A stretch of DNA of 64,000 nucleotides from a virus: positions 1 to 64,000 of the IMG/VR virus record IMGVR_UViG_3300032246_001368; one strand, written 5' to 3'. Below are positions 9,415 to 17,675 of this stretch, one piece after another (the stretch's first letter is position 1; every line of letters begins with the position of its first letter). The notes under the pieces were generated by a model. The model was not told the DNA's origin. It searched no databases and worked only from the letters and a program-made list of their open reading frames with translations. A program made the position numbers and the translations under genes.

Positions 9415-9755
9415 CTAGTAATATGTGAAAGGATAGGCCAAGATCCGCTAAGATAAGTTTTTACTTCACCAGAAGAAAGAGTTAATCTTAAATCGTATTT
9501 ATATTTTCCAGGAGGAACATCTATTATTCGTTGTGGTATGTGTACTATACCAGACAAAGCTGGTGTTTGTATGGTAATGCCACTATTTGAAGTGGATAAG
9601 GTTAACACAGAAGGACTATCAAAAGACAAGCGCAAATCCATCTCTAATGATGCACCAGTCAGATCCAAAGCTGACCCACCACGCAGAAATGTTATAGAAC
9701 CTAGCCCATCCCAGGTATCACCAGCTATATGGGAAGTAATGTCATAAGAGATCAT
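9411..9755 (-). CDS. Small beta-sandwich virion protein (BppU N-domain-like)
   Basis: A 114-residue protein beginning MISYDITSHIAGDTWDG. It contains the pattern DLTGASLEMDLRLS (about residues 32-45), then GITIQTPALSGIVHIP, then GKYKYDLRLTL with a C-terminal SGSWPILSHITR. This order (DLTG-x-MxxR, then a G-x-Y-x-YDL strand, then a terminal W/V-x-I strand ending TR) is familiar from small beta-sandwich proteins in many phage tail regions, similar in layout to the N-terminal domain of baseplate upper proteins. Family assignment is by pattern only. It lies between the portal and a long fibre gene and overlaps the latter by four bases. Probably a small tail or fibre-attachment component. Confidence 0.55.
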   Translation of the reverse strand: MISYDITSHIAGDTWDGLGSITFLRGGSALDLTGASLEMDLRLSFDSPSVLTLSTSNSGITIQTPALSGIVHIPQRIIDVPPGKYKYDLRLTLSSGEVKTYLSGSWPILSHITR

Positions 9756-9790
9756 ATATCAACATTACTTATGTTGAAATATCTTATTTT

Positions 9791-11659
9791 TTAAGCTTCT
9801 GTTGCTGGTGTTTCTGTTTCTGGTGTTTCTGCTTCAGGTGCTACCCCTGCCTCAGGGGTTTCTGGTGCTTCTGCTTCTGGGGTTTCAGGTGTAGCTCCAC
9901 CACCAAATTCTGGTATTTCTGAAGAAGAAGTACTACTACCACCGCCTTCTCCACCACCACCACCTTCTTCTGAAGACACCCCACCAGCCACCTTTTCAGC
10001 TGCTTCTATATGTTCTCTCCAATTAGGACCATTATTTTCAATCTGATTCAATTCCCATTTAAGAGCTGCATCCTTACGAAGCCATTCCATATTCTCACTG
10101 ATTTTACCATCCGAATAATCAAGATAATGTCTTTGAGCAAAAGTATTGGAAATACTTTCGTTATTACTCATATCATTGAAATTCTTTTGTTTAAGCTCAA
10201 ATAATTGCTGTTGTCTTACTGCAAAGAAATTAGAAGGCGGATTGAAGTCCAGGTTAATATAAGATTCATGCATCTTTAACTCTTTCCACCATCCTCTTAA
10301 TTTTAAATGTGTAATAAAGGCTTGTTTAAAACCTTGTGCAAATTGTTGTTGCAGAGAAATAATAAACTTTGCAAATCTTAATTCTTCTCTAAGAATTTCT
10401 GATCCGTCTTTAAACGGCTCATTAGGATTAAGTCTAGTAAGAGGAACCTTAAGACTCTTGTATAATTTGTTAACGAAATACATCAAATCATCCAACTGAC
10501 CCAAATTTGCTCCACCGGGCAACACTTCGACGTCTGATCCTACTTCACCCTGTCTTCTTGCAAACCAATAAGAATCCAACATAGACTGTGGATTATATAT
10601 GTTACCCGTCTTACTTGAAGATGAAGTATCGTTATAAGTCTGCTTAGACCAATACTGCTGCATAAGCTGTTTTACATAAGCTTCTGCTTTAGCAGCTGGC
10701 ATATTACCTACATCGATCTTAAATTTAAGACGCTCTGGCGCTCTGACTAATCGATATATAATAATAGAATCTTCTACAAGAGAAAGTTGCTTGTATGATC
10801 GGCGACAATTCTCTAAAAAGGGAATTCTAATAGACATATCTTCATTCCATAAACCAGAATTTATATATGTTACTTGATTGCCTTGCAATGTGAGTAATTG
10901 TTGTTGTAACGAATTAGTACTCACATTACTTTGAACCTGTGAAAGAGGACCTGCAGGGTTGTTTAAAAGACTGATAGGTTTTTGAAAAATAAAGTTTTCG
11001 ATAACATTATTTTGAATATTATCATATACAGGATTAATGAGTTCGCCTGGGATACTAAGAACACCAATAACTCCATAGTCTTGTTTTTCTTTATGTGTTA
11101 CATTTTCAAAGAATAACTCCCCTTCTGTTAGAAGATGTCTGCAATAACCTTTTCCTTTATGTTCTAAATCATATATGTTAATGAATTTTGAAAACTCCTT
11201 TCTCAGTTCATTCTTTTCTTCTTGGTGAAGATTAGCAAAATTGGAAAATTTCAAATGAACGATTTCATCATTCTCATCTTTGACAATAAACTCATCACAA
11301 ATTTCATCCAAACAATCTGATACTTCTGCAAAAGCAGCCATTCTTCTATATTCTGCTAAACGTCTAATTTTATCAGTATCTATTTGAGCATAGATATAAC
11401 GGTGATAAGCTTGATCTGATCCGAAGGATCCTGGATTATAATAATCACCATGGCCTTTCATGTAAGGACCAGTAATCGCCGATTGCTGCATGAGCCTTAG
11501 TTCTGAACGTTTTGAAAGACGATCAAATAATTCGTATTTTGGATTACCAGAATCCGCATCTACAGCTCCTGCTACATAAGGAAGTCTTTGTAAAATCGAA
11601 CTTACAAAGTTTCTACTTGCGTCTGGAACTCTATTTGCTGTGGGAAGAAGATCGGCCAT
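9791..11659 (-). CDS. gp20: Portal vertex protein (gp20-like)
   Basis: A 622-residue portal protein, which would form the dodecameric ring at one capsid vertex through which DNA is packaged and to which the neck attaches. The stretch YRRMAAFAEVSDCLDEICDE followed by FIVKDENDE (about residues 104-132) is a hallmark of T4-type portals. PLTRLNPNEPFKDGSEILRE and then ELRFAKFI (about 418-446) is a second conserved block. The first 560 residues match the usual family length. The last 60 are a low-complexity tail rich in Gly, Ser, Pro, Glu and Thr with repeated PETPE units, unusual for gp20. It is minus-strand, away from the other head genes on the plus strand, and divergent from the 11759 gene. An AATAAATA box lies 12 bases upstream of the ATG. 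High confidence. Confidence 0.9.
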   Translation of the reverse strand: MADLLPTANRVPDASRNFVSSILQRLPYVAGAVDADSGNPKYELFDRLSKRSELRLMQQSAITGPYMKGHGDYYNPGSFGSDQAYHRYIYAQIDTDKIRRLAEYRRMAAFAEVSDCLDEICDEFIVKDENDEIVHLKFSNFANLHQEEKNELRKEFSKFINIYDLEHKGKGYCRHLLTEGELFFENVTHKEKQDYGVIGVLSIPGELINPVYDNIQNNVIENFIFQKPISLLNNPAGPLSQVQSNVSTNSLQQQLLTLQGNQVTYINSGLWNEDMSIRIPFLENCRRSYKQLSLVEDSIIIYRLVRAPERLKFKIDVGNMPAAKAEAYVKQLMQQYWSKQTYNDTSSSSKTGNIYNPQSMLDSYWFARRQGEVGSDVEVLPGGANLGQLDDLMYFVNKLYKSLKVPLTRLNPNEPFKDGSEILREELRFAKFIISLQQQFAQGFKQAFITHLKLRGWWKELKMHESYINLDFNPPSNFFAVRQQQLFELKQKNFNDMSNNESISNTFAQRHYLDYSDGKISENMEWLRKDAALKWELNQIENNGPNWREHIEAAEKVAGGVSSEEGGGGGEGGGSSTSSSEIPEFGGGATPETPEAEAPETPEAGVAPEAETPETETPATEA

Positions 11660-11671
11660 GATATTATTTTA

Positions 11672-11679
11672 TATTTATT
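11672..11679 (-). promoter_or_regulatory. Late-type promoter box AATAAATA for the portal gene
   Basis: On the minus strand this reads AATAAATA, close to the T4 late consensus TATAAATA, 12 bases before the portal ATG. A TATAAT hexamer overlaps it (11677-11682, minus). It sits in the 99-bp divergent gap between the portal and the 11759 gene. Confidence 0.45.
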
Positions 11680-11741
11680 ATACTTTACTTACTGTCAACT
11701 TTGTTTTATTTACTAAAATACTTTAAAATGACTATACGAGG

Positions 11742-11749
11742 CATAAATA
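11742..11749 (+). promoter_or_regulatory. Late-type promoter box CATAAATA
   Basis: Seven of eight bases match TATAAATA. It lies nine bases before the ATG at 11759 and is divergent from the portal promoter. Confidence 0.45.
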
Positions 11750-11758
11750 ATCTATATT

Positions 11759-12085
11759 ATGAGTAAATTTCTTGATTTAGTAAAATCCACTTATCCTTTC
11801 TTAACAGAACAAGAGGATGAAACTCCTTCACCAGACATCGTTCCTACCTCAGATGAAGTAGAAACTGCTTTGCCTAAAGAAATTGACCAAACAGTACGAG
11901 TACAATTGGTAAAACTTGCTGTAGAAACACTTTTCATTGATAAGAACCGTTTAGAGGAAAGTAATCCCTCTGCTAGAACTATTATCAATCAAATTTCAGA
12001 TAAGACACCCATAGATATTACTAATGTAGATATTACTCAAAAGTTATTAGAAGAATTAATAGCTTTGGTTGAAATACCTTCTTAA
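11759..12085 (+). CDS. Hypothetical acidic protein (108 aa)
   Basis: A 108-residue acidic protein beginning MSKFLDLVKSTYPFLTEQED. Residues about 20-40 are a disordered Pro/Ser/Thr/Glu segment, and the rest (about 40-105) is predicted helical (VRVQLVKLAVETLFIDKNRL). No recognised domain. It is the first plus-strand gene after the divergent gap with the portal and has its own late-type box. The MSKF-type N-terminus resembles that of the 13039 gene product, but the similarity is too short to call them related. The late box hints at a minor head or tail component; this is inference. Confidence 0.55.
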   Translation: MSKFLDLVKSTYPFLTEQEDETPSPDIVPTSDEVETALPKEIDQTVRVQLVKLAVETLFIDKNRLEESNPSARTIINQISDKTPIDITNVDITQKLLEELIALVEIPS

Positions 12086-12121
12086 TACGTGCCAAGTACC
12101 CCTCTTACTATAAAGTAGGAT

Positions 12122-12397
12122 ATGGACAATAAAGGTTACGACCTTCATAATTTAACTGAAAATCAAGTTAAATTAATTTTAGAAGCTTTACTTTTCTCTT
12201 GCTCAGTTGATGTTAACAGCTGCTGGTATAAAGAAGAAATAGAAGAAATGGCTGAATTAAGCATTTCTTTGAGAGGGTTATGTTCTGACATACCCTTAAA
12301 CAATATATATCTATGTGATGAAAAATATTTTGACACAACTACAGAAAAAATAGTTGAATATTTCCCAGAACTAATGGATAATAAACCTAATTTATGA
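12122..12397 (+). CDS. Hypothetical protein (91 aa)
   Basis: A 91-residue acidic, Cys-containing protein (CSVDVNSCWY around residue 28, LCSDIP about 55, LCDEKYF about 64). No recognised domain. Its stop overlaps the ATG of the following kinase gene by four bases (ATGA), so translation is probably coupled and the two may work together. A TATAAA hexamer sits seven bases before the start, but no good -35 box is at the expected distance. Function unknown. Confidence 0.55.
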   Translation: MDNKGYDLHNLTENQVKLILEALLFSCSVDVNSCWYKEEIEEMAELSISLRGLCSDIPLNNIYLCDEKYFDTTTEKIVEYFPELMDNKPNL

Positions 12398-13023
12398 AAA
12401 TAGCTGTCTCCGGCACACAATGCGTAGGAAAATCCACTTTTATTAAAGATTTCCTTAAAACCTGGACAATGTATGAGACTCCCAAGGAGTCCTACAGAGA
12501 CCTTATTAAAGAAAAAAATCTACCTCACAGTAGCAAAGGCACTGAAGAAACTCAAAGAATTATATTAGATTTTCTCATTGATCAATGTCAGAAGTATTCT
12601 AAAGACGATAATGTTATATTTGATCGTTGTGTACTAGATAATCTTGCTTATTCTTCTTGGTTAAACCTTAATGGTCAAGTATCAGACAAGTTTTTAGATG
12701 AATCTCGTATTATTATCAGAGAGACACTTAGTATGTTTGATATTATCTTTTTTCTTCCTCTTACGAAGGTTGCTCCGGTCAATTTAGTTGACGATGGTTT
12801 AAGAGATACTGATAACGTCTTTAGAGAAGAAGTCGATAACATTTTTAAGGTATTCCAACAGTCTTATCTACAGGGTGACGGAAGAGTATTTCCAAAGGGT
12901 GATAGCCCTCCGGTCATTGATATTTACGGAAATCCTGAAGAAAGAATAATGCTTACAAGTCTTTATGTGAATAAAGAAGGTAAACATTATGGTGAAGAAG
13001 AAAGCCTAATTAAGACCGCATAA
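12394..13023 (+). CDS. P-loop NTPase/kinase, AAA_28 (NadR-like) type
   Basis: A 209-residue protein with a Walker A loop GTQCVGKST at residues 7-15, followed by a helical region and FDRCVLDNLAYSSWL (about 75-90), the DR-x-x-x-D pattern of NadR-like and thymidylate-kinase-like P-loop kinases. FFLPL (about 125) and a basic lid-like stretch (DDGLRDTDNVFREEV) follow. These proteins are usually small-molecule or nucleotide kinases; the substrate cannot be read here. A shorter relative with the same layout lies at 31168-31713. Its ATG overlaps the previous stop by four bases. The C-terminal 35 residues (KHYGEEESLIKTA) are beyond the conserved core. Kinase fold is well supported, substrate unknown. 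Confidence 0.7.
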   Translation: MKIAVSGTQCVGKSTFIKDFLKTWTMYETPKESYRDLIKEKNLPHSSKGTEETQRIILDFLIDQCQKYSKDDNVIFDRCVLDNLAYSSWLNLNGQVSDKFLDESRIIIRETLSMFDIIFFLPLTKVAPVNLVDDGLRDTDNVFREEVDNIFKVFQQSYLQGDGRVFPKGDSPPVIDIYGNPEERIMLTSLYVNKEGKHYGEEESLIKTA

Positions 13024-13038
13024 CGGTAAGTAAAAGAA

Positions 13039-13848
13039 ATGTCTAAATTTAACTTCCTCGTTGAAAATATGTTAGTTGATCTGAAAGAGGGTAGAATCCC
13101 TAAATCAGCTCAATTCTCTAATATCGAAATAGATGCTTCCTCTTTTGCTGATAAATTAAAGGCAGGGGACATGAACGATCTTATAGATGCCTGGTCTGCT
13201 AAAAAGTGGCTTGGTAATTTACCAGTAGAAAAGATTAGAGAAATCTTATCTTCTCTAGCTGAAGACCTAACAGAATTTCCTCCTCGCTCTTACACAGAAC
13301 TTTGGGCTCAAATAGAGACTAAAGTAAGAGAAGGGGTTCCTACACGTAAAGATTTAGTTCAGAAAATGACTAGAGTAACATCGAATCTTTTAACTGATCC
13401 TTCCTTTGGATTGATTAAAGTAGTAGAGGCTCCAGAGGAAACAGAAGCTCCAAAGAGAGTATCTTCTGTAGAAGACGAAGAAGAGCTTACAGAAGTAGAA
13501 GAGAAAACATTAGATTATATTCGCCAGGCAGAAGAGCCTTCAGAATATAGTGATGTTGTCAAGTATATAACAGGTTCCTTTGCTAAAGAAGAAAATGAGG
13601 CACAGGATGTTATCAAAGACCTTATATCTAAAAAGTTAATAGAAAAACAAGGTGATAATTTGGTAGCCAAGCAAGAATCCGGAACAGCAGTCTTAGAACC
13701 TGATGAAAATCTTTCAACCGGTGATGAGGAACACGATCGTGAATTGGCCAGAGCAGCAGCACTTGAATATGATCCAGAGGTAGAAGCAGCCTATAAGGAA
13801 TACCTCTCTTCTGATTATTCTTCAGACAATTATAGCTACGGAGATTGA
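13039..13848 (+). CDS. Hypothetical acidic protein with possible winged-helix segment
   Basis: A 269-residue acidic protein beginning MSKFNFLVENMLVDLKEGRI. Residues about 40-125 are helical (DLIDAWSAKKWLGNLPVEKI). An acidic linker follows (EAPEETEAPKR and VEDEEELTEVEE, about 132-155). Residues about 156-208 (TLDYIRQAEEPSEYSDVVKY through DLISKKLIEKQGDNLV) look like a small winged-helix fold. The tail is Ser/Tyr/Asp-rich (DYSSDNYSYGD). No family recognised. It lies between the kinase and primase genes. A DNA-binding or head-internal role are both possible; neither is shown. The last bases of the gene overlap the -35 box of the primase promoter. Confidence 0.55.
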   Translation: MSKFNFLVENMLVDLKEGRIPKSAQFSNIEIDASSFADKLKAGDMNDLIDAWSAKKWLGNLPVEKIREILSSLAEDLTEFPPRSYTELWAQIETKVREGVPTRKDLVQKMTRVTSNLLTDPSFGLIKVVEAPEETEAPKRVSSVEDEEELTEVEEKTLDYIRQAEEPSEYSDVVKYITGSFAKEENEAQDVIKDLISKKLIEKQGDNLVAKQESGTAVLEPDENLSTGDEEHDRELARAAALEYDPEVEAAYKEYLSSDYSSDNYSYGD

Positions 13849-13873
13849 TATTACCGATAATTTAATGTATAAT
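13845..13873 (+). promoter_or_regulatory. Sigma70-like promoter for primase, predicting a leaderless mRNA
   Basis: TTGATA (13845-13850), a 17-bp spacer and TATAAT (13868-13873) form a near-consensus sigma70-type promoter. The -10 box ends six bases before the GTG start at 13880, so the expected transcription start is at the start codon. There is no Shine-Dalgarno. The -35 overlaps the stop codon of the preceding gene. Confidence 0.65.
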
Positions 13874-13879
13874 ATATAG

Positions 13880-14845
13880 GTGAGACAATTGCCTAGCAGT
13901 TATATTTTAAATAAATTTTACACTTATTCAGGAGCACCTGTATATAATAAATTTACAAATATATACAGTGCTTCCTGTCCTATCTGCAGAGAAGGTAAAA
14001 GCTTCTTAAAGAAGAAAAGGTTATATTTTTATCCTACAAGCAATTCCTTTTTTTGCTTTAATTGTAGTAAATCATGGCAAGCACATAACTGGATAGAAGC
14101 TGTTACTGGTATGTCTCGTGATGAGATAGAATCAGAAGCCATATCCGGAAATACTTCTTTTGATATTACAGATAATATCAAATATAGTAATAAATTTAAA
14201 AAGAAAGAATTACCTTCTTTACCTTTAGATTCTATTAATCTAAATGATCCTCTCCAAAAACAGTATTATGGAGCTAATGTATATTTTCAAAAAGCAGTAG
14301 AGTATATAACAGAAAGAAGATTAGATACAGCTATTAATAGATGCCCCTCTTTCTACATAAGCTTAACAGACTATTTTCATAAAAATAGATTATGTATACC
14401 TTATTTTGATAGGAATAAGAAAGTTGTTTTCTACCAAACAAGATCTTTAGATGGATCAGAACCAAGATACCTTAACAAGGTTGGTTATGATAAAACTATA
14501 TTCGGTATAGAAAGAATAGATATGTCTATTGATACCTTATTCTTATTTGAAGGTCCTATGGACGCAATGTTTGTTAAAAACGGGGTATCTGTGGCAGGAT
14601 TAGTATTAACCGGAGAACAAGAAAAGCAGTTAACGGAATTTGCCTTCTTTGAGAAGATATGGGTATTAGATAACCCTCGTTTTGATGAAGCAGCTAAAGA
14701 AAATATCTTTAAATTAGTATCGAACAAACAAAAAGTCTTTAAATGGCCTACTGATAAACCATATAAAGACTTTAATGAATGGTGTGTTAAAGAAAAATTA
14801 GACGAAATAGATTATAAATTTATATTGCAAAATTTATATTATTAA
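13880..14845 (+). CDS. gp61: DNA primase (gp61-like, zinc finger plus TOPRIM)
   Basis: A 321-residue primase that would make RNA primers for lagging-strand synthesis together with the replicative helicase. An N-terminal zinc-binding motif CPIC (33-36) and CFNC (59-62) is followed by the TOPRIM core. LFLFEGPMDAMFV (about residue 220) carries the catalytic Glu, and WVLDNPRFDEAAKENIF gives the acidic patch, the arrangement seen in T4 gp61 (EGPxD, then VLDNxPR). Length is close to T4 gp61. The start codon is GTG at 13880; no ATG fits as well, and the sigma70-like promoter ends six bases before it. Followed by an HNH homing endonuclease. Confidence high for primase. Confidence 0.85.
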   Translation: MRQLPSSYILNKFYTYSGAPVYNKFTNIYSASCPICREGKSFLKKKRLYFYPTSNSFFCFNCSKSWQAHNWIEAVTGMSRDEIESEAISGNTSFDITDNIKYSNKFKKKELPSLPLDSINLNDPLQKQYYGANVYFQKAVEYITERRLDTAINRCPSFYISLTDYFHKNRLCIPYFDRNKKVVFYQTRSLDGSEPRYLNKVGYDKTIFGIERIDMSIDTLFLFEGPMDAMFVKNGVSVAGLVLTGEQEKQLTEFAFFEKIWVLDNPRFDEAAKENIFKLVSNKQKVFKWPTDKPYKDFNEWCVKEKLDEIDYKFILQNLYY

Positions 14846-14889
14846 GATAATTTCCGAAGTTTTTTAGGAGCCATGGATAAGTATATTAT

Positions 14890-15546
14890 ATGGCTTTATC
14901 AAAAGAAGAAATAAAAATTAGACGCAAACAATATAGAGATAAAAATCGTCAAAAAATTAAAGAACAGCATCGTCAAGATTATTTAAGAAGAAAAGAAATT
15001 ATAAAAGAAAAGGCTAAACAATATTATTACGATAACAAAGAAAAAGTTTTAAAAAATGTAAAAGAATATACAAACAAAAATAAAGATATCAAAAAACAAT
15101 ATAATAAAGAATATAGAGAGAAAAATTTAGAAAAATTTAAACTCAGAGATAAAGAATATTATTATTTAAATAAAGATAAATTTCGTTCCAAAAGAACAAA
15201 TTATTGGAAAAATAGAAGACATACAGATATACAACACAAAATACGTAAAGATATATCTACACGTATGTCTTTAGCTCTTAGAAAGAATAAAACAATAAAA
15301 AGTTCCAAAACATTAGAATTACTTGGTTGTAATTTAGAAACTTTAATGAAGCATCTTGAATTATTATTTAAACCTGATATGAATTGGGATAATCATGGTT
15401 TATATGGATGGCATATAGATCACATCAAACCATGTGCTTCTTTTAATTTATTAGAGGAAACACAACAAAAACAATGTTTTCACTACACTAATCTTCAACC
15501 TTTATGGGCTAAAGAAAATATTATAAAATCTGATAATATTTTATGA
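14890..15546 (+). CDS. HNH homing endonuclease
   Basis: A 218-residue, very Lys/Tyr-rich protein. The first 120 residues are a basic helical region with repeated KxYxxxNK-like units, probably DNA-binding. The C-terminal part has LELLGCNLETLMKHLELLF, then MNWDNHG, then GWHIDHIKPCASFNL and HYTNLQPLWAKENIIKSD, the standard phage HNH nuclease pattern (H-I-D-H, then N-L-Q-P-L-W, then N). It lies directly after the primase gene and its end overlaps the convergent minus-strand gene by six bases. Codon use is very A-rich compared with the neighbours, consistent with a mobile gene. An AGGAG lies 20 bases upstream but is next to a different, out-of-frame ATG. Likely a free-standing homing endonuclease. 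Confidence 0.8.
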   Translation: MALSKEEIKIRRKQYRDKNRQKIKEQHRQDYLRRKEIIKEKAKQYYYDNKEKVLKNVKEYTNKNKDIKKQYNKEYREKNLEKFKLRDKEYYYLNKDKFRSKRTNYWKNRRHTDIQHKIRKDISTRMSLALRKNKTIKSSKTLELLGCNLETLMKHLELLFKPDMNWDNHGLYGWHIDHIKPCASFNLLEETQQKQCFHYTNLQPLWAKENIIKSDNIL

Positions 15547-16164
15547 ATTTGGGGTTTCTAAATCCCTAATTTTCTTTGGAGCTGTGATAATGAAAGAATT
15601 TAATACTTCTTTTAATTTATCCAATTCACCGGTTGTACGTGTAATGTTGTCAGAAGACTTACGCATGATACCACGAAGTAAACTTCCAGCTCTGTCATTG
15701 TCTGATAAAAATTTATGCAATGAATCTATATTAGGATCATTCAACATAGCAGTAAATTCATCCAATTTGAGAGACCATTTCTCAATCTCCTCAATATTCC
15801 TTGTAGCGACCTCAGGTGGAACACCTTCTATTTCATAGGCATCTTTTGGAGTTTCAGGCTCTAAAGCCTTTTCAAAATCCTTTTTATTATCATCTTGTGA
15901 AAATTCAGATGGCTTCTTTGCTTCTCCTTCTGGAGCGACTTCTTCGGCTTCGGAAATTAATGAAGTTAAAAATCTGCTAGCAAATGGAATTTCTGAACTC
16001 TCGTTACAAGAATCACAAGTATCAGCACAATTGCACATAGGGAGATAATTGGAATCTAAAATTCTCTTAACTTCCTTTTCAACTTTAGGATTTCTAGAAG
16101 GTACAGTTGTTTTTACACCATATTTCTTTTTAGTTTTTAATTTGGCTTTTGCTGAATTTCTCAT
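15541..16164 (-). CDS. Hypothetical protein with Cys cluster (207 aa)
   Basis: A 207-residue minus-strand protein. The first 35 residues are very basic (KAKLKTKKKYGVKTTVPSRN). Residues about 44-53 carry CNCADTCDSC, a dense Cys cluster that could bind metal. An acidic Pro/Glu region follows (about 72-105), then helices (about 118-200) containing IEEIEKWSLKLDEF. No family recognised. It is the only minus-strand gene in this part, convergent with the HNH gene (six-base overlap) and divergent from queC, with which it shares a 24-bp intergenic stretch. On its own strand TAAATATA lies 18 bases before its ATG, so late expression is possible. Function unknown. Confidence 0.5.
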   Translation of the reverse strand: MRNSAKAKLKTKKKYGVKTTVPSRNPKVEKEVKRILDSNYLPMCNCADTCDSCNESSEIPFASRFLTSLISEAEEVAPEGEAKKPSEFSQDDNKKDFEKALEPETPKDAYEIEGVPPEVATRNIEEIEKWSLKLDEFTAMLNDPNIDSLHKFLSDNDRAGSLLRGIMRKSSDNITRTTGELDKLKEVLNSFIITAPKKIRDLETPNS

Positions 16165-16170
16165 TATAAT
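16142..16170 (+). promoter_or_regulatory. Possible sigma70-like promoter for queC
   Basis: TTGGCT (16142-16147), a 17-bp spacer and TATAAT (16165-16170), 18 bases before the queC ATG. The -35 lies inside the divergent 16164 gene. The expected leader would be about 12 bases. The -35 is only a moderate match. Confidence 0.4.
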
Positions 16171-16188
16171 ATATTCTATATTTACCTT

Positions 16189-16905
16189 ATGAATGTCAAA
16201 AACCCTAAATCAATTGTAATTTACAGCGGAGGACTCGATTCTACTTGTTTACTTTACAGAATTAACAAGACGTCAGAGGTTTTGTGTTTAATCTTTAACT
16301 ATGGTCAAAGACATTCCATAGAGATAGAAAGAGCTATTGAAAATTGTATTAAATTAAATGTTCCATATAAGGTGTTGGATATATCCTTTTTTAAAGATAT
16401 AGCATCCTCATCGGCTCTGTTAGATACGAGTTTGGAAATACCTAAAATAAAAGATGTTGCAGGCCATGCACAGCCCTTGTCTCATGTTCCTAACAGAAAT
16501 ATGATATTTTTATCAATTGCAGCAGCCATAGCAGAATCTATTAAAGCTCCAAATATTTACTATGGAGCTGCTGAAGTGGATACACATAGTGGCAATTGGG
16601 ATTGTTCTTTAGATTTTTTAAAATATATTAATCAAACTTTAAATTTAAATAGGTCAAATCAAGCACAGGTTGTTGCACCATATATTACCTTTTCTAAAGC
16701 AGATATTATCAAGGACGGGGTGAAAAATGGAGTAGATTTTACTAAAACGCATACCTGTTACAACGGCAAAAATGAAGGATGCTTAGAATGTTCAGCTTGC
16801 TCTAGTAGAGTACAAGGTTTTATAGAAGCACGGTTAATAGACCCTATCCCCTATATAAAACAAATAGAATGGGCGAAATATAATTGTCAACCAATTATAT
16901 TTTAA
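16189..16905 (+). CDS. queC: QueC, 7-cyano-7-deazaguanine (preQ0) synthase
   Basis: A 238-residue enzyme that converts 7-carboxy-7-deazaguanine to preQ0 using ATP and ammonia. The PP-loop motif SGGLDS is at residues 13-18. FNYGQRH, then PLSHVPNRNMIFLSIAAAIA, then YYGAAEVDTHSG are QueC signatures. The zinc site is the four Cys of CYNGKNEGCLECSAC near residue 190. Length is normal. In phages QueC usually serves modification of the phage's own DNA with 7-deazaguanines, blocking host restriction, rather than tRNA queuosine. A class II glutamine amidotransferase and a DUF366-like protein lie 1.5-2.7 kb downstream, supporting that role. FolE, QueD, QueE and a DpdA-type transferase are not in the window; they may lie elsewhere or come from the host. 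Very confident on the enzyme. Confidence 0.92.
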   Translation: MNVKNPKSIVIYSGGLDSTCLLYRINKTSEVLCLIFNYGQRHSIEIERAIENCIKLNVPYKVLDISFFKDIASSSALLDTSLEIPKIKDVAGHAQPLSHVPNRNMIFLSIAAAIAESIKAPNIYYGAAEVDTHSGNWDCSLDFLKYINQTLNLNRSNQAQVVAPYITFSKADIIKDGVKNGVDFTKTHTCYNGKNEGCLECSACSSRVQGFIEARLIDPIPYIKQIEWAKYNCQPIIF

Positions 16906-16922
16906 ATATATTTTTTTTAAAG

Positions 16923-16930
16923 GATAAATA
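16923..16930 (+). promoter_or_regulatory. Late-type promoter box GATAAATA before a homing gene
   Basis: GATAAATA, seven of eight bases matching the T4 late box, five bases before the ATG at 16936 and after a T8 run. This would place transcription start at the start codon of the GIY-YIG gene. Confidence 0.45.
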
Positions 16931-16935
16931 TTTGC

Positions 16936-17640
16936 ATGACATTTGCAAACACCAACATTAAAAATAATTATTTAATATATAAAATCAATTTTGAAAAGAA
17001 TTATTATTACATAGGGGTTAGTAATAATTTTAAAAGACGTTTAACAGAACACAAATATCATAAAGCACATAAAATATTAAATTATGAATTTTTAGAAATA
17101 AATTTAAGTGAGGAAGAAGCTTATAATAAAGAAAAAAGTATAATTACAGATGATTTAATTAAAGATCCTTTATGTTTAAATCAAACTCGTGGAGGCAGAC
17201 ACCCGTACAATAAAAGATTAAATGTTCCACATTCAAAAGAAACAAAAGAAAAAATTTCCAATACCAAAAAAAGACAAGCTTCATTGGGTTTATTATGGGT
17301 GCAACAAGAAAAAAATAAAAACATTATTAAGGAAAGATGCTTAAGAGGTGATGATAATCCATCACGCCGTCCAGAAGTAAGAGAAAAAATAAGATTATCT
17401 AAATTAGGACCCCTCAATCCTCAATATGGGAAAAGGGGAACTATGTTAGGTAAAAAGGCATCACCTGAAACAAAACATAAGCAATTAATGAAATTAGGAT
17501 TCAAAATAAAAACACCAGTTGGAATTTTTATAGGAGCGGAAACCGCGGCTAAACATTACAAAATAAGATCCAAAACAGTTCTTAGTAGATGTCGTAATCA
17601 AAAATTTCCAGAATGGCAAATTTTAGGAAAAGGTGAATAA
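16936..17640 (+). CDS. GIY-YIG homing endonuclease with NUMOD-type DNA-binding region
   Basis: A 234-residue protein. LIYKINFEKNYYYIGVSNNF followed by KRRLTEHK (about residues 13-40) is the GIY-YIG nuclease core with the YIG strand and the catalytic Arg region. GGRHPYNKR and HSKETKEKISNTKKR (about 75-110), then GPLNPQYGKRGTMLGKKASP, are NUMOD3-type minor-groove-binding motifs. The end, FIGAETAAKHYKIRSKTVLS followed by RCRN, resembles the helix-turn-helix (NUMOD1/IENR1-like) of phage homing endonucleases. Coding DNA is strikingly A-rich compared with queC and the amidotransferase gene. It lies between queC and a glycosyltransferase gene, as expected of an inserted homing gene in an operon, and does not disrupt either. 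Confidence 0.85.
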   Translation: MTFANTNIKNNYLIYKINFEKNYYYIGVSNNFKRRLTEHKYHKAHKILNYEFLEINLSEEEAYNKEKSIITDDLIKDPLCLNQTRGGRHPYNKRLNVPHSKETKEKISNTKKRQASLGLLWVQQEKNKNIIKERCLRGDDNPSRRPEVREKIRLSKLGPLNPQYGKRGTMLGKKASPETKHKQLMKLGFKIKTPVGIFIGAETAAKHYKIRSKTVLSRCRNQKFPEWQILGKGE

Positions 17641-17675
17641 AATATATTTTATAATATAATATCAGATAAAATTCC

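Noticed and set aside
14873-14914. Thirteen-codon frame with AGGAG just before the HNH gene
   Set aside because: The spacing of AGGAG to its ATG is only two bases and it overlaps the HNH start out of frame. Too short to support.
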